Part shown: piece after piece, positions 11,546 to 22,739 of the stretch | Layout: each line of letters opens with the position of its first letter | Position numbering within the stretch: the first letter of the stretch is position 1 | NCBI GenBank assembly: GCA_947095585.1 | Contig: OX352763.1 | Coordinates: 40,412,010 to 40,476,009, forward strand | DNA length: 64,000 bases | Reading direction: 5' to 3' | Source of the DNA: Nephrocerus scutellatus | Taxonomy: Eukaryota > Arthropoda > Insecta > Diptera > Pipunculidae | Notes under the pieces: model-generated | Told to the model about the DNA's origin: nothing | What the model saw: only the letters and a program-made list of their open reading frames with translations | The model's database searches: none | Made by a program: the position numbers and the translations under genes

Positions 11546-12400
11546 TATTATTCGGCCATAAAACAAATTTGTAAAAAATTAAATCATGAAATTTTTCGAA
11601 CTCGTGGTTTTGCAGATTTAGCCATTTCCGTACCTCCTGAATCAGAAAAAGCAAAAAATCTCTGTCTGGTTGTTTGTCTGTCTGTGTCTACTCTACAGCC
11701 CAGACGGCTGAATTTATGGAGATGAAACCTATTTTAAGATTTTACGTAAATTGTGAGGTCCCAGTCCCAGTTTTGGGAGTTTATTTTTATAGTTTCTCGA
11801 GTTTTTGCATATATTTTAAAAAGTATAGTCCTTAGAAATCTGTTTAGTACAAAAGAAATTAAATAAAAAATTTAAAAAAAATGTAAAAAAAAATTTAAGA
11901 TACATACTGAAAATTCCGGCCCCGTACGTAAGAGAAAGTATGTTGTGTTGTGAACACACCTCCATTTTTTGTAAAAGCTATCGCAAGCCGAGCGCTAACC
12001 AATTGTTTTAAAACAAGTACCATAGAATTTGACTTGTAGAAGCCAAGATATACAACACGACAAACAAACATACACCCGTACAAACATACAAATGTACACA
12101 CGTTCCCTGAACAATTTTCATGTCCTCTGAATGTCCTTCGGGCTCGCAATTATTACATAAATTTGATTTTTATAAATAGATACATTAACTTTTCGAATAC
12201 TTCGGTGCTGTCCATCAGTTTCAACTAATTATAAATTAGCCACTAAAAAAATATATTAATTCTAACTATGTAGTCACTTATTAAAGGAAATCGTTTTCAA
12301 GGAAAACCATTACAAAACTGCTTTAACCAGAGGGGTTGTAGGTCTCTATTCCGTCCGTTGTCACATTTAGTCTATCATTTATTTGGACGTTTGGAAAAGT
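11546..12400. other. no gene recognised
   Basis: AT-rich sequence with a TGTCTGTCTG microsatellite-like stretch near 11,665. Open frames here are low complexity. The right end holds the candidate poly(A) signal of Gr B (plus-strand TTTATT at 12,378-12,383). Confidence 0.45.
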
Positions 12401-12411
12401 AATATTTCAAC

Positions 12412-13863
12412 TTAGACATTTTTAAACTTCGGCATGAACTGAATGAAGAAAATCGTATACGTCGCTGTTGTTGCGAGAATCTGGAATAATTAGAATTACT
12501 TATTTCTTGCAAAAGAGAAAACGAAGTGCTTGCACACATTGACGTTACTAACATTCCTTACAATTCTGCAATTTAGAATAAATAATCCCGAAGCGTCAAC
12601 AATAATCCCTTGATGAAGAAGCTGCAATGAAAATCGCTGAATCTGTAAAGGATTTACGAGTATGTAATACGGTAAAAAGCTGAAGCTAAAGTTAATTCTT
12701 ACGAGCACCGATGTCTTCAGGTCCTCAATAGAATGTCGCACTTTGTGCAAATTTGGTGCAATGTTTTTGGCCTAAATAGTAGTAATCGTAGAGTGTAAAA
12801 TATCTAAAGATAAAACGTTAATTACAAACCGATCTCATGCAATTCCTTGAGATGTAGAGAAGCTGGAACAAACCCAAAAGATTGGGAATTGAACTCTCAT
12901 ATGCTTGATAGAGTAATTATTTAAGTTTTAAAAATGTTTAGCTTTTACTGTGCGTAACTTACCCCTGATATTCACTTCATTATAAATAGTCCAGCATAAC
13001 CAATACCAATGCAACAACAATCTTACGTATAGCCTTACGAAATTTAAAACCAATGACCAGGGGCATCCCTTCTTGAAGAACTCGGACATTCGGTAAATCA
13101 AATGATGCATCTGCATAAGATGTGTGATTTTCTGGCGTAAAATTCCATGATTATAACCAAGACCACTTTTTTCACTCTTTGTCGTGGCAGCCAAATTTAT
13201 AAGCTCCCGATTTAGCTGCTCAACTTCTATGCGAATCAACTCAAGGTAAAAAATTAATTGTAAATTGCGAAAAGTCATTACAACAGCAATCGGAAAGAAA
13301 ACAAAGAAATTTATACGTTCGTCAAGATTATTGGAATTTTTCACTATGTAATAGATGTCTATGGTCAGAAACACCAAAAGATATCCATAGAAATGGCAAA
13401 AAAACTTCCAATAGATTCGCCAATCATTTGCCGCTTTATTATTTGCAGTGGCCCATTGCTGATGTAGTTTGGTATAGGATTGCCAAAATGTCCTTTCAAT
13501 TGGACGATTCATCATCGCCTCAATCAATGACGTCAACTGAGCACATCCGTACAGTGTGAATTTGAGAATGTCAATAAATTTTCCAAAATTATCGCCATTA
13601 AAGAGTAGTTTGTCGTGATAAATGTAAATGCTGATTGTCGTCGTAGAAAATAATGCCATCAGAAAGCAGGACCACGAGAATAGCAATTTTTCGCCTTTTC
13701 CTAAGTTTGATCCAGCTCCATATTGCAATGGAATCGGGGAGAGTCCAAAAATTTGAAAGATCCTCATGTGCAGCAATACAGCAATACCCATTTGTATACC
13801 GTCATCACATCGATGTGGATCTCTCTTCTTCCGCATCGCCAGTGAGTTAATCATTGCCTTCAC
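12412..13863 (-). CDS. gustatory receptor (7tm_7 family), gene B copy 1, five exons
   Basis: Close paralogue of gene A with the same exon plan. Proposed exons (minus): 13863-12963, 12903-12830, 12771-12703, 12642-12553, 12480-12412 (TAA), about 400 aa. Donors are GTAAGT, GTTTGT, GTAAGA and GTTAGT. Motifs: HMRIFQIFGLSPIPL, GDNFGKFIDILKF, CHFYGYLLVFLTIDI, RNLQLIFYLELIRIEVEQL; exon 2 PNLLGLFQLLYISRNCMRS; exon 4 [19 protein letters not shown]; exon 5 [13 protein letters not shown] (TYxxxxxQF). An AATAAA lies about 29 bp beyond the stop. Two start codons are possible: the first ATG adds nine residues relative to gene A, whose start aligns with the internal MRKK. No frameshift was seen. This copy contains the complete exons 4 and 5 that the second copy lacks. 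Confidence 0.9.
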
Positions 13864-14164
13864 GGAGTACCGTGTTGAACTAAAAATGTCCTAGCAAATA
13901 TTTTATTATGTGTTAGCGAGTCACCTAAACAAGCAATAGAAGACTATATCGAGTGTCATCGTCTTGGCCTCTACTTCACTGGGGAGCTATCGGAAAAACT
14001 TAAAGAAATTGGCTGAGTTTTTTCTTGCAGCCAATTAACTAAATTGCATACGAGTATATGACATGTTATTAATCAAATATTGGTAAAAAATTAAAAGGCT
14101 AACAGTATACTTGAAATCGATAATAAGGATATTTCTTTTTACATAAAGCTAACGCAAATTAGTA

Positions 14165-14425
14165 TAATACATAATGAGCGAGGAACGCAAACGATAGGCA
14201 CTTTTCAGCGAGTAATGTTCGCTATTTTCCACACGATCAAAAAAATTTCTCTGTTAAACTGTTTATGCGCGGTGCAGAGCTACTGTGGGAATGTGTGTTC
14301 GCTGTGACTGCAGTAAATAACAAAAGTATTTTCTATGTTAACACACTTCTATGTATAATGTCTACTTTCGAGGCTATGTTATAGAGTAGGAAGCAGTCAC
14401 TTTTGTCTATGGTCGTATTTACACC
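14165..14425 (+). repeat. dispersed noncoding repeat (also inverted at 61.9-62.1 kb)
   Basis: The stretch beginning ATAATGAGCGAGGAACG and running through GCGAGTAATGTTCGCTATTT, GTGTGTTCGCTGTGACTGCA and AGTCACTTTTGTCTATGGTC reappears in reverse complement at about 61,885-62,145. There is no coding potential. It may be a piece of a transposon; the family is unknown to me. Confidence 0.7.
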
Positions 14426-14449
14426 ATGTACTTGAAATTAATTAATTAA

Positions 14450-15345
14450 TTTGTTTTTTAAATTCTCTATATTAAGTTCGCGTGCACGTGGCTGGCTGGC
14501 TGACTGCCTGGCTGGATGGCAGATAGGCACACCAAATCTTGACATCAATTTTTAATCCACTTCCTAAAGCCCAATTTTATTGAAACTTTGCATACGTGTG
14601 TATTTCGCATGACAACAATTTCTATTAAAATTTGGGACCCCTCGGGCCTCGTGGTCTGGGGGCTCCAATACAATTTTTTTCAAATTTTATACACATGTTA
14701 TCTACGATGGACAACCCTTTTTGTAAAAGTGTGGAAGTGATCGGGCCACGGCGTCCGGGTCCACTCATACAAATTTTATAAAAAAGTACCCTATTTTCTT
14801 CAAATTTAACATTTTGTAAAAATTTGGAAGTTTTGGGGCACTGGGGTCGGGAGGCACCCATACAAATTTTGTAAAAAAAAGTGTCAGATTGTCTTCAAAT
14901 TTTATACGCGAGTGTATCTCCGACGGGCAACACTTTTTGTAAAAATTTGGAAGTGATCAGGCTCCGGGGTCCGGTGGGACCCATACAAATTTTATAAAAA
15001 GAAGTACCCGATTTTCTTAAAATTTTATACGCACGTGTATCTCCGATGGACAACACTTTTTGTAAAAACTTTGGCGTGAGCGGACTCCGGTGTCGAAAGG
15101 CCCCATTAAAATTTTAACAAATTTACCCGATTTTCTTTAAATTGTATAAACATGTGTTTCTCCAATGGAAACACTTTTTTGTTAAAATTCAGTGATTAGG
15201 ATCCCAATTTTTTTTAAATGTTACCCGATTTTATTCAAAATTTGCACATTTTTCAATGAATCAGGGAGAATTCCGAGAAAATAAATCGAAACCGGCTACA
15301 AATGTGAGGAATGTAATATATTGTAATTCACATTTCTTCGATTTC
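14450..15345. repeat. tandem-like array, about 120-bp period, ACACATGTGT core
   Basis: Starts with the boundary motif AATTCTCTATATTAAGTTCG plus CTGGCTGGCTG (14,460-14,520). Units follow with cores near 14,688, 14,906, 15,029 and 15,148. The last three are spaced about 120-123 bp. Each unit has core, ACAACACTTTTTGTAAA, GTGATCGGGC/GGGGTC and CCCATACAAATTTTATAAAA. Noncoding. Confidence 0.75.
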
Positions 15346-16325
15346 ATTTTTAAATTCTCTATATTAACTTCACTTGCCCGTGGCTGGCTGGCACACCAAA
15401 GTTTGTGATCAATTTTTAACCCACTTCCTAAAGCCCGATTTTATTGAAACTTTGCACACAGCTGTATCTCCCATGTCAACACTTTCAGTTAAAATTTGGG
15501 GCCCGTCGGGCCGCGGGGTCTGGGGCTCCCATACAAATATTTTACAAAAAGAACCAGAATTTCTTCAAATTTTATATGCATGTGTATCACCAATGTTACA
15601 AAAATTTTACACTTTTGTAAAAATTTGGAACTGATCGGGCCCCAGGGTTGGGGGGCACCCATACAAATTTTATAAAAAGGACCCGATTTTCTTCAAATTT
15701 TATACACATATGTATCTCCGTCATTTGATTGATCGGAATAGGGGGCTCCTAAACAATTTTATTTAAACTTTGCGCATTGTTAATGTATCCCCCGATTAGA
15801 GAATTTACCCGAAAATTTTTATTTAACTTGACTTGACTGTATTGTCTGTATTTTCGACTAATTTTGTCCTTTTTAATCACATGACCTAGGGAGCTAAACT
15901 TTTGTGAGTGCCTAAGACCCAAAAAGCGTTTTTTAGATTCCCCGTGTGACGTGTTTCGCATGTAGCGCGTGTGATGCTTGGAAATGCCGCCATTTTTATT
16001 TAAAAAAAATTAAATCGTCGGAAATACACATGTGTATAAAATTTTAAGAAAATCGGGTTAATTTTTATTTTAAATTTGTATGAGGCCCCACGACCCCGGC
16101 GTCTGTATAGGGCCCAATGATCCCGGGCACGGGGTCTCCAAAATTTTTATAAAAAGTGTTGTGCATCGGGGATACACATGTATAAAAAATTTGAAGAAAA
16201 TCGGGTATGTGCAAAATTTCAAAAAGTCGGGCTTTGGCAAGTGGGTTAGAAATTGATCAGAAAATCTGACCAGCTAGCCAGCTAGCCAGCCACGGGCATG
16301 CGAAGTTAATATAGAGAATTTTATT
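15345..16325. mobile_element. foldback-like element with long inverted ends and internal ACACATGTGT units
   Basis: The left end (15,350-15,440) reads AATTCTCTATATTAACTTCA, CCCGTGGCTGGCTGGC, ATCAATTTTTAACCCACTTC, then AAAGCCCGATTTT. The right end (16,210-16,325) is its reverse complement: CGGGCTTTGGCAAGTGGGTT, AATTGATCAGAAAATC, GCTAGCCAGCCACGGGCATG, CGAAGTTAATATAGAGAATT. The inverted termini are about 100-115 bp with mismatches. Between them lie repeat units in plus orientation (15,440-15,745) and minus orientation (16,015-16,205). No transposase is present. It is called a mobile element from its structure; target duplications were not resolved. Confidence 0.6.
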
Positions 16326-16459
16326 AAAATAATAAAACAAAACGGTTCGCGCGGTCGTTTGATCAGCAAGTGCAAAGTGCAGTGTGTAGTGTCCGTGTTT
16401 CACATCCTCAACGGCCCAGCTTAAGAATTCAGTGAATTATAACTGTTGTATGCTCGCAT

Positions 16460-16925
16460 GCCATTCAGATACTGGCTTACGCACACGATATTGACATCGT
16501 TGGTAGAAACCGAATAGCTGCACGGGGAGCTTTCATCTAGATCGAGCAGGCGGCACGAAATCTTTGACTTCACATAAATGAGAGCAAAACACAGTTAATG
16601 GTGGCCACGTCTGCGAGTAGAAGATACAACATTGGTCCCTCAATCCATATAGTGGAGCGCGAATTTGAAGTAGTGCAATCCTTTAACTATCTCGGATCAA
16701 CAGCCGATAACAGCATGGAACCAGAAACACGAGCACGGTTGCAAAGCCTACTATAGTCTGTCAAGACTCTTCAAATCCTGGAATTTAACCATAACATCAA
16801 AGCTGCTGGTATATAAGACAATGGTCATACCAGTACTTACATATGGATCCGAGACTTGAGTGCTTAGCAAAAAGCATTCTGACCTCTTAGGCGCGTTGGA
16901 GAGAAAAGTCTTACGGATAATTGTT
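16460..16925 (+). pseudogene. RTE-like reverse transcriptase fragment
   Basis: Matches the element at 29.0-31.0 kb: the catalytic-box region is present but altered ([13 protein letters not shown] near 16,477-16,515, H replacing the first catalytic D of YADD). [10 protein letters not shown] near 16,657, YSLSRLFKS near 16,753 and ERKVLR near 16,900 follow. Several stops interrupt the reading. It ends abruptly where the next non-LTR fragment begins. Confidence 0.75.
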
Positions 16926-16929
16926 GTGT

Positions 16930-17945
16930 TTACATATGTACATATATACAGGCCAGCAATTCTGGCACTGAGCGAAACTCAAGTATTTGAGAACTCTGAT
17001 ACTTCGGATTTAAATCTGCCTGGGTATAGCTTAGTGCCATTAATTTTCTCTCGACGCGGACTCGCAATTTATGTCCGGAGTGATGTTGCGTTTAAACTTT
17101 TGCCTTAATTCAGCTGATTTTCCAATCCGGAATTTAATTTCATATTACTGAGAGTGATGGTACAAGGGCGCAACATTCACTATTGCTTTTTATATAGAAG
17201 CCCCAAGTTACCCAACTGTTTCAACTCAGGGCGAGCTTGATGCACTGTCTGATTCAATTTTAAGAATTGTCACAATATACGAGTATCGTAAAGCTGCAAT
17301 GGTTATTGCGGGCGATTTCAGTGTACACAATTCTGGGTGGCTTCGCCATTCTGGCCAGATAACACCCATAGGAAGGTGTGTTGAGATGTGCGCTGAGTTT
17401 AATCACCTGATGAGGCTACAAGAATACCTGATATTGCAAATCTTTCCGCAAGCACCCTTGACTTGTTCCTTACCTCTCGTCCTGATAATTACTCCGTCAA
17501 TGTATTATCGCTCGTCTGACCATTGCACGCACCACGCAGTTAGAGAAAAAAACTCCAAAAAAACAGTATGGCAATACGAGAAAGCCAATTGGGACACGGC
17601 CTTAACAACTTCTTTGGGAGAATTAACTAGTTGCTATTGTTTCGTGAAAGCAACGTGGATGCCGCCGCTGATGCAATCACAAACATCATCCTTATTGGTA
17701 TGAGAGACTTTATCCCCTCCAGGTATAAGTCTGTCAAACCACAGGCGGATTGATGGTATGACTCGAGCTGTAAAGAGGCTTCTAGGATTAGAGAGATATG
17801 CTTTCGGTTTTACAAAGCTAACCCTTATGAGGAAAACCGAACATATTTTAAACGAGTCAGAAATGATTGCATTGCTCATCTTCGGTCAAAGAGTCAATTT
17901 GCCTGCGACCAAAAATTGAGGCAAGAAATACTACAAAGTCCTAAA
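16930..17945 (+). pseudogene. non-LTR retrotransposon endonuclease-linker fragment
   Basis: Endonuclease blocks are visible: RPAILALSETQVFENSDTSD (16,950-17,010), RRGLAIYVRSDVAF (17,055-17,096), MVIAGDFSVHNSGWLRHSGQ (17,299-17,358; the GDFN block, here with S), SSDHCTHH (17,511-17,535), and a linker SRIREICFRFYKANPYEENR around 17,775-17,840. The last is a typical join between endonuclease and reverse transcriptase in jockey-like elements. RT is absent, and the fragment ends at a purine-rich A/G run at 17,945-17,995. Frameshifts and stops show it is inactive. Confidence 0.7.
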
Positions 17946-17999
17946 GGTAGTAAAAAGAAAAAAAAAGAAAAGAATAAAAAAAAAGAAAGAAATACTTGA

Positions 18000-18960
18000 C
18001 TTAGTACGTTCGATAAAATGAATTATGTTGATAACATATTGCGACCGAATCGAGAGATATGGTGATAAAAGACATAATCCTGCCATGTCATTATCTAAAC
18101 CAGCACGTATATCGTCACAAACCTTTAAGAGAGCAGCTGTGTTTCGCCCCAAAACCTGACTGGTATTTAGTAAGTAGCATTTTACTCTCAAGGAAATGTT
18201 TACCTTTCGTTTCAAAGACTTTGCTTAAAAATGGCAGTATTGCAAAGGGAGGATATTCCGTTCCATTTGCTGTTGAAGTTTTGGGCAAAGGTATAACTTT
18301 TGTGGTCTCCTTCCAGCCATCGGAAAAAGTTGAGTTTGTAATTATAGTATCGAAAATACGTATGATATGATGTAGTATAGTTGGAAGAGGAACTTTAATG
18401 AACCCAGATAGAATAGAAATAGATAGATAGAATTATATAGGTTTCATCTACACCTGAGAGTGAAAAAAACCTGTGGGGCGTGTTCTAATTTCTGATTGAT
18501 TTGATGAACTTGTTGCTTATGAATAAGGTTGAATAAATTTTTCATTTAAATCATCCAGATGCACATCCAGTCATCAATCCCAACTACAGAGAAAACACTG
18601 AGATTGAAGATAATAGAAATAACTGAAATCGTCGGAATATCGTATGAACGATCAAAAACATCATTCAAAACAAAGTTAGATTACCCCAGCTTTCTGATAG
18701 ACGGTTTTCTGAAAATGCTTTTACTCGTAGTTGAAGAAAATTGCGATTGCCGAAGATTCTTCCTCAGTTATGCTCTTACTTCCTTTCACAACACAGTAGG
18801 AATAAAAAACTAATAATTTTGGATGAATTGGAGAAATTCGGACGACATGCTGGAAAACAATAAATAATATATTTCTGAAGAGAAAATCAATTTCCATCGT
18901 TTTATTTTTCTTAAAAATTTAAGCCGCATTCCCAAAAAACACCCTGTACTTTGCATAAAA
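18000..18960. other. no gene recognised
   Basis: AT-rich intergenic sequence downstream of Gr C. The second block copy lacks about 400 bp of it (around 18,300-18,710). The candidate poly(A) signal of Gr C lies here (plus-strand TTTATT at 18,901-18,906). Confidence 0.5.
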
Positions 18961-18971
18961 AAGGTAATCAA

Positions 18972-20592
18972 TTAAATGTTCTTAAACTTTGGCATGAACT
19001 GAATAAAGAAGAGCATGTAAGTTGTCACTGATCCGAGAATCTATAAGGGGGAAAAATTGCACTTTAGTTGTAAATTATGTTTCATAAATATTTACGTTTC
19101 TTAAAACTCCGCAATCAATAATAAAAAATCCAGCTGCATCAATATTAATTTTCTGGTGAATCAGCTGCAGGGAAAAGTGTTGAATCTGCCATAAAAGTGA
19201 GGAGTTATTGTTAACAAAATATTTATTGCAAGGATATTGCACATTTTTATTAAAACAAATTTTATGAAAGGCGACTGTGGTTTGAAATGCTGCTAATTTC
19301 CACCCACCTGAATGGATGTCTGCAATCTCTCAACTGAATGCCGCAGGCTGTGTAGATTATGAGCAATGTATTGGGCCTGGAAGGATAGTGTTTTATTTTT
19401 CGTAATAGAATGTCACCAGGTAATGTTGCCTCACCGATCGCATGCAGTTACGTGAGACAAGTACAAGTTGCAAAACACTTAGGAATGTTGGTAACAGAAG
19501 GGTGTACTCTGTGGAAGCATAGGAAAGAAATTAAAATGTATATATGTGTTTTTAATACAACGGATACAATAATCCTTTTATTGAAATGAGTATTCGTAGT
19601 TTTTGGTTAACTTAACTTAAAAAAACTTTATCACTCCACAACTAAATCAGTTCGGTTCCTTGATTCAGTAGTGCAAGTATTTCTCTCAAAGTAATCTTTG
19701 TAACTAACTCACCAGTTATATTTGTTCCATTGTAGAATATCCAATATGACCAATAACAATCTGACAGTATCTTCGCATAAGACTTGACAAAGCTTGTGAT
19801 TAAAGATAAATTGAAACTATGCTTAAAGCACTCGGCCATTTGGAAAATCACTTCATAGGTCCGCATGTGTTGATTGATTTTCTGTCGCAAGCTAAAGTCA
19901 AAATGTTGCCCATATTTGCCAAGAAAATCAGCGCCCGTTCGCATTTCATTTGACGTGGCAACTAACCACCTCAGCTGCTGATTTAGCTGTTCAATTTCGA
20001 TACGAATTATTTCCAGATACAAAATAAATTGTAAATTACGAAAACGCATTGCCGCAACACTTGGCATAAATGTTGCAAATACGATAATCCACTGCTCTAA
20101 ATGACGAATTTCTATGATAAATGCGACTTCAACAGCTAGCATTACAGCAAGATATCCATAGAAATGATAGAAGTAATTCCGATACATTCGCCAATAGTTC
20201 GACTGATGAGGAACCCAAGATTGGTGTATTTTACTGTAACATTTCCAGAACATGCGTTCATTTGAACGACTTGCTATTGCTTCAATTAAGGAAAAACAAT
20301 GTGCTGTCACGGCAGTTCCCACTTTCAGAGCGTCGTTGAATTTCCCAAAATTGTCACCATCATAAAGGATCTTATTACGATAAACATGCACGAACAGTAT
20401 GAGTGTCGCTATTATCGTGATATGCATCACAGACCAGGCGAGTAGCCACTTCTCATTTGTCTGACTAGAGCTCAAAGAAATAGGACACAATCCTAAGAAC
20501 TGGAAAATTCGCATATGCCAGAAGATAGCACCTCCAATTTTGATGGGTTCTTGCTCCGCCTCCGCCCTCCCGAAGTTTCTACGCCAATTCAT
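18972..20592 (-). CDS. gustatory receptor (7tm_7 family), gene C copy 1, five exons
   Basis: Proposed exons (minus): 20592-19713, 19508-19435, 19376-19308, 19185-19096, 19040-18972 (TAA), about 393 aa. Exon lengths 2-5 (74/69/90/69) and phases equal those of A and B. Motifs: HMRIFQFLGLCPISL, GDNFGKFNDALKV, YHFYGYLAVMLAVEV, RNLQFILYLEIIRIEIEQLN; exon 2 FLSVLQLVLVSRNCMRS; exon 3 LHSLRHSVERLQTSIQ; exon 4 IQHFSLQLIHQKINIDAAG; exon 5 [13 protein letters not shown]. An upstream in-frame ATG at 20,772 would add 60 residues, but the internal Met (MNWRRN) gives an N-terminus of normal Gr length, so I chose it. AATAAA lies about 66 bp past the stop. No lesion was seen. Confidence 0.9.
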
Positions 20593-20779
20593 TTTGTTCC
20601 GCAACAACACATTAGATACTTTACTGACAGCCTTACTAAAGCTAAATCCTTCGACTGTTTTGTTAGTGCGAAAATACAAATGAATTTGTTCGTGGAATAA
20701 TTTTCTCTGGTGGTTTTTTTGTGATGTTATCAAAAGTAACAACCAATAAATTACCTCCATACTGCGCTTCATGGGCGCT

Positions 20780-21880
20780 ATTCATAGACCAGGCAACATT
20801 TTTTTTCAAAGGAAACTTGGAAGAGTAAAATTCGTGGAGTTTTTTGGTATACCATACTATATTGAGTAGGTTTTTGTAATATTGTGGACGTGGTGGCTCA
20901 TATACATTTTTTATATTTTTAAAAAAAACCAGCTAAAAATTACAATTATGAGCCTGCTAATCAAACAAAATACAAACTGTCCCGTGTTAGAAGGAGTTGA
21001 ACAAGTGGATAAAGAGATCCCTATGAACAATTTTTAAAAAAATTCATGTTTTCCAGGCGGCGAAGCGCTCCCAAATAGCTAGTGTGTACATTTATACTTT
21101 GCTAGTGTGTGGATTTGCTTTAATCTCTTTGTGTAGGCTGACATAATATGATGTAAATGACAAGCAACCGGACAGACGGAAATAAGGACAAAACCAACTT
21201 AATTGAGCACAGAACTAGAATTAGTTGAATATTAAGCTTACAATCTATAAGAAATATTTACATATGTGCTTTAATTTCTATAAAAGTGGGAAAGAAAAAA
21301 ATTGAGAAGGCTTCTCTGATACGGATCCTACCCACCGTTGGGACACAGTCGGACTTTTTTTGTATATCTTCTTTTATATTTAGCCTGGAAATAATATAAT
21401 TTTTGTTGACTCAACGAACGGCACTGTATTAATATTATAATCGTAATGAATTAAAAACACGGATAGGCATATTTGAAGTAGTGTATGTGCTAGAAATTTA
21501 AGTCGAAATTTAACTTTTTTATCCATGTTCTAATTTTATAAATACTACATGTGTAAGGAAATTCAACTTTTTAGTGGGATATATTGAAACAATTTAAACA
21601 AAAGGCAATATTGCATCTTGAAGTAATGTAAAAGTATATCAACTCTTATTCGTGATTTACTTATTAATAATTTAAACACAGATGTATTTAGAAGGTATTC
21701 ACAGTCAATCTTACGAGGGCAGTTTAATAAGTCAATGAGTTTTTGAATTTCCCGCGAAGTAACTTTAAATGCAACACCGCTCCCGTCAACTTCCATCTAT
21801 TAATAGACTTCTGTTGAGCAAGCTGTGTCATTTATGCTCAAACCATAACCGAAACCAAATCCACGGGTAAGCTGTCAAAC
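20780..21880. other. intergenic between divergent Gr C and Gr D, no gene recognised
   Basis: AT-rich sequence, nearly identical in the second copy. It should include the upstream control region of Gr C (minus strand), but no promoter element can be assigned with confidence. Confidence 0.4.
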
Positions 21881-21884
21881 AACG

Positions 21885-21988
21885 CTTTCGATTTGTTAGG
21901 TACAGTGATGGTTTGGTGTCCCGACGAATACCAGAAAACGCTATAGAGATGGGACACCAAACAATCACTGTACCCAGCAAATCGAAAG
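21885..21988. repeat. 38-bp imperfect inverted repeat (hairpin)
   Basis: Left arm 21,885-21,922 begins CTTTCGATTTGTTAGGTACA and ends GGTTTGGTGTCCC. Right arm 21,951-21,988 is its reverse complement with 3 mismatches in 38. The loop is 28 nt. Repeats of TTTGCAAATAGAACG with CAAAACCAAAAC nearby (22,027 and 22,207) suggest the surroundings are also repetitive. It could be a MITE remnant or a transcribed hairpin. Confidence 0.75.
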
Positions 21989-22389
21989 AGCTAAAAGTAG
22001 CTAAAAGTAAGTTTTCGTGGTGAATGCTTTGCAAATAGAACGCAAAACCAAAACAAGCCACAATGTCAATAACAAACTGAGAAATTAGTCTGCTTCCTCT
22101 CTCTTCGCCATCTTTCTGAGTAAACAAAACCTTACCCGTCGATTGGTAGCAAAGTTACAGTGTCGGTTATAAGTAAAATGCAAAATCAAACCGTATCCCG
22201 GGTAAAGTTTGCAAATAGAACGTCAAACCAAAACGAAAGAAGCACTAGTTTATGTTTGAAAATTAAAACTGGAATGTTAAAACATTTGAAACACGTGAAT
22301 AATTTAGATAAAATTGGTCTTGCCAGGAATATACTCGTATTGCCTAAAAATCTGATGACCGCGCCATGGCACCATGGAGCAAAAGATTA

Positions 22390-22545
22390 GTCCCTCCCTC
22401 TTTCAAGACAGTGAAAGTGAAGTAGTCCAGTCTTGCTTAAAGCCAGCAGAGGCAACTTAAGTATGTAAAGACTTTTCATATCCTGGAATTTAACAAGGAC
22501 ATCCAATTTGGTGGTGGTCATACCAGTATGGGTCCGTGATCTGTA
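22390..22545 (+). repeat. possible degenerate RTE RT scrap
   Basis: CATATCCTGGAATTTAACAA and TGGTCATACCAGTATGGGTC (22,478-22,532) resemble the thumb region of the RTE-like element (compare 16,773-16,850). Too decayed to read as protein. Confidence 0.4.
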
Positions 22546-22739
22546 TTGTACGAATGTACCTTGTACGACCTGTAATGTGGCTGGATCTTCCATTCCGAGA
22601 AGCGGTGCTGCTGGGCACGCAAATCGCAAGACATTTAAGTCACAAATCAAAGGTCTACGGAACAAGGCAAGTAAGCTAAGCTAAGAAGCGGGGAATCAGC
22701 GCCAAAGGCTGCCTGTTCGATAAGCATACACATTAACTT

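Noticed and set aside
16860..17108. Small intact gene of 82 codons
   Set aside because: It is a join between the end of an RTE fragment (ERKVLR) and the start of a different non-LTR endonuclease; not a gene.
20593..20772. 60-residue N-terminal extension of Gr C
   Set aside because: It would give an N-terminus longer than in A, B and D and its sequence is not Gr-like; the internal Met is preferred, though the extension cannot be excluded without transcripts.
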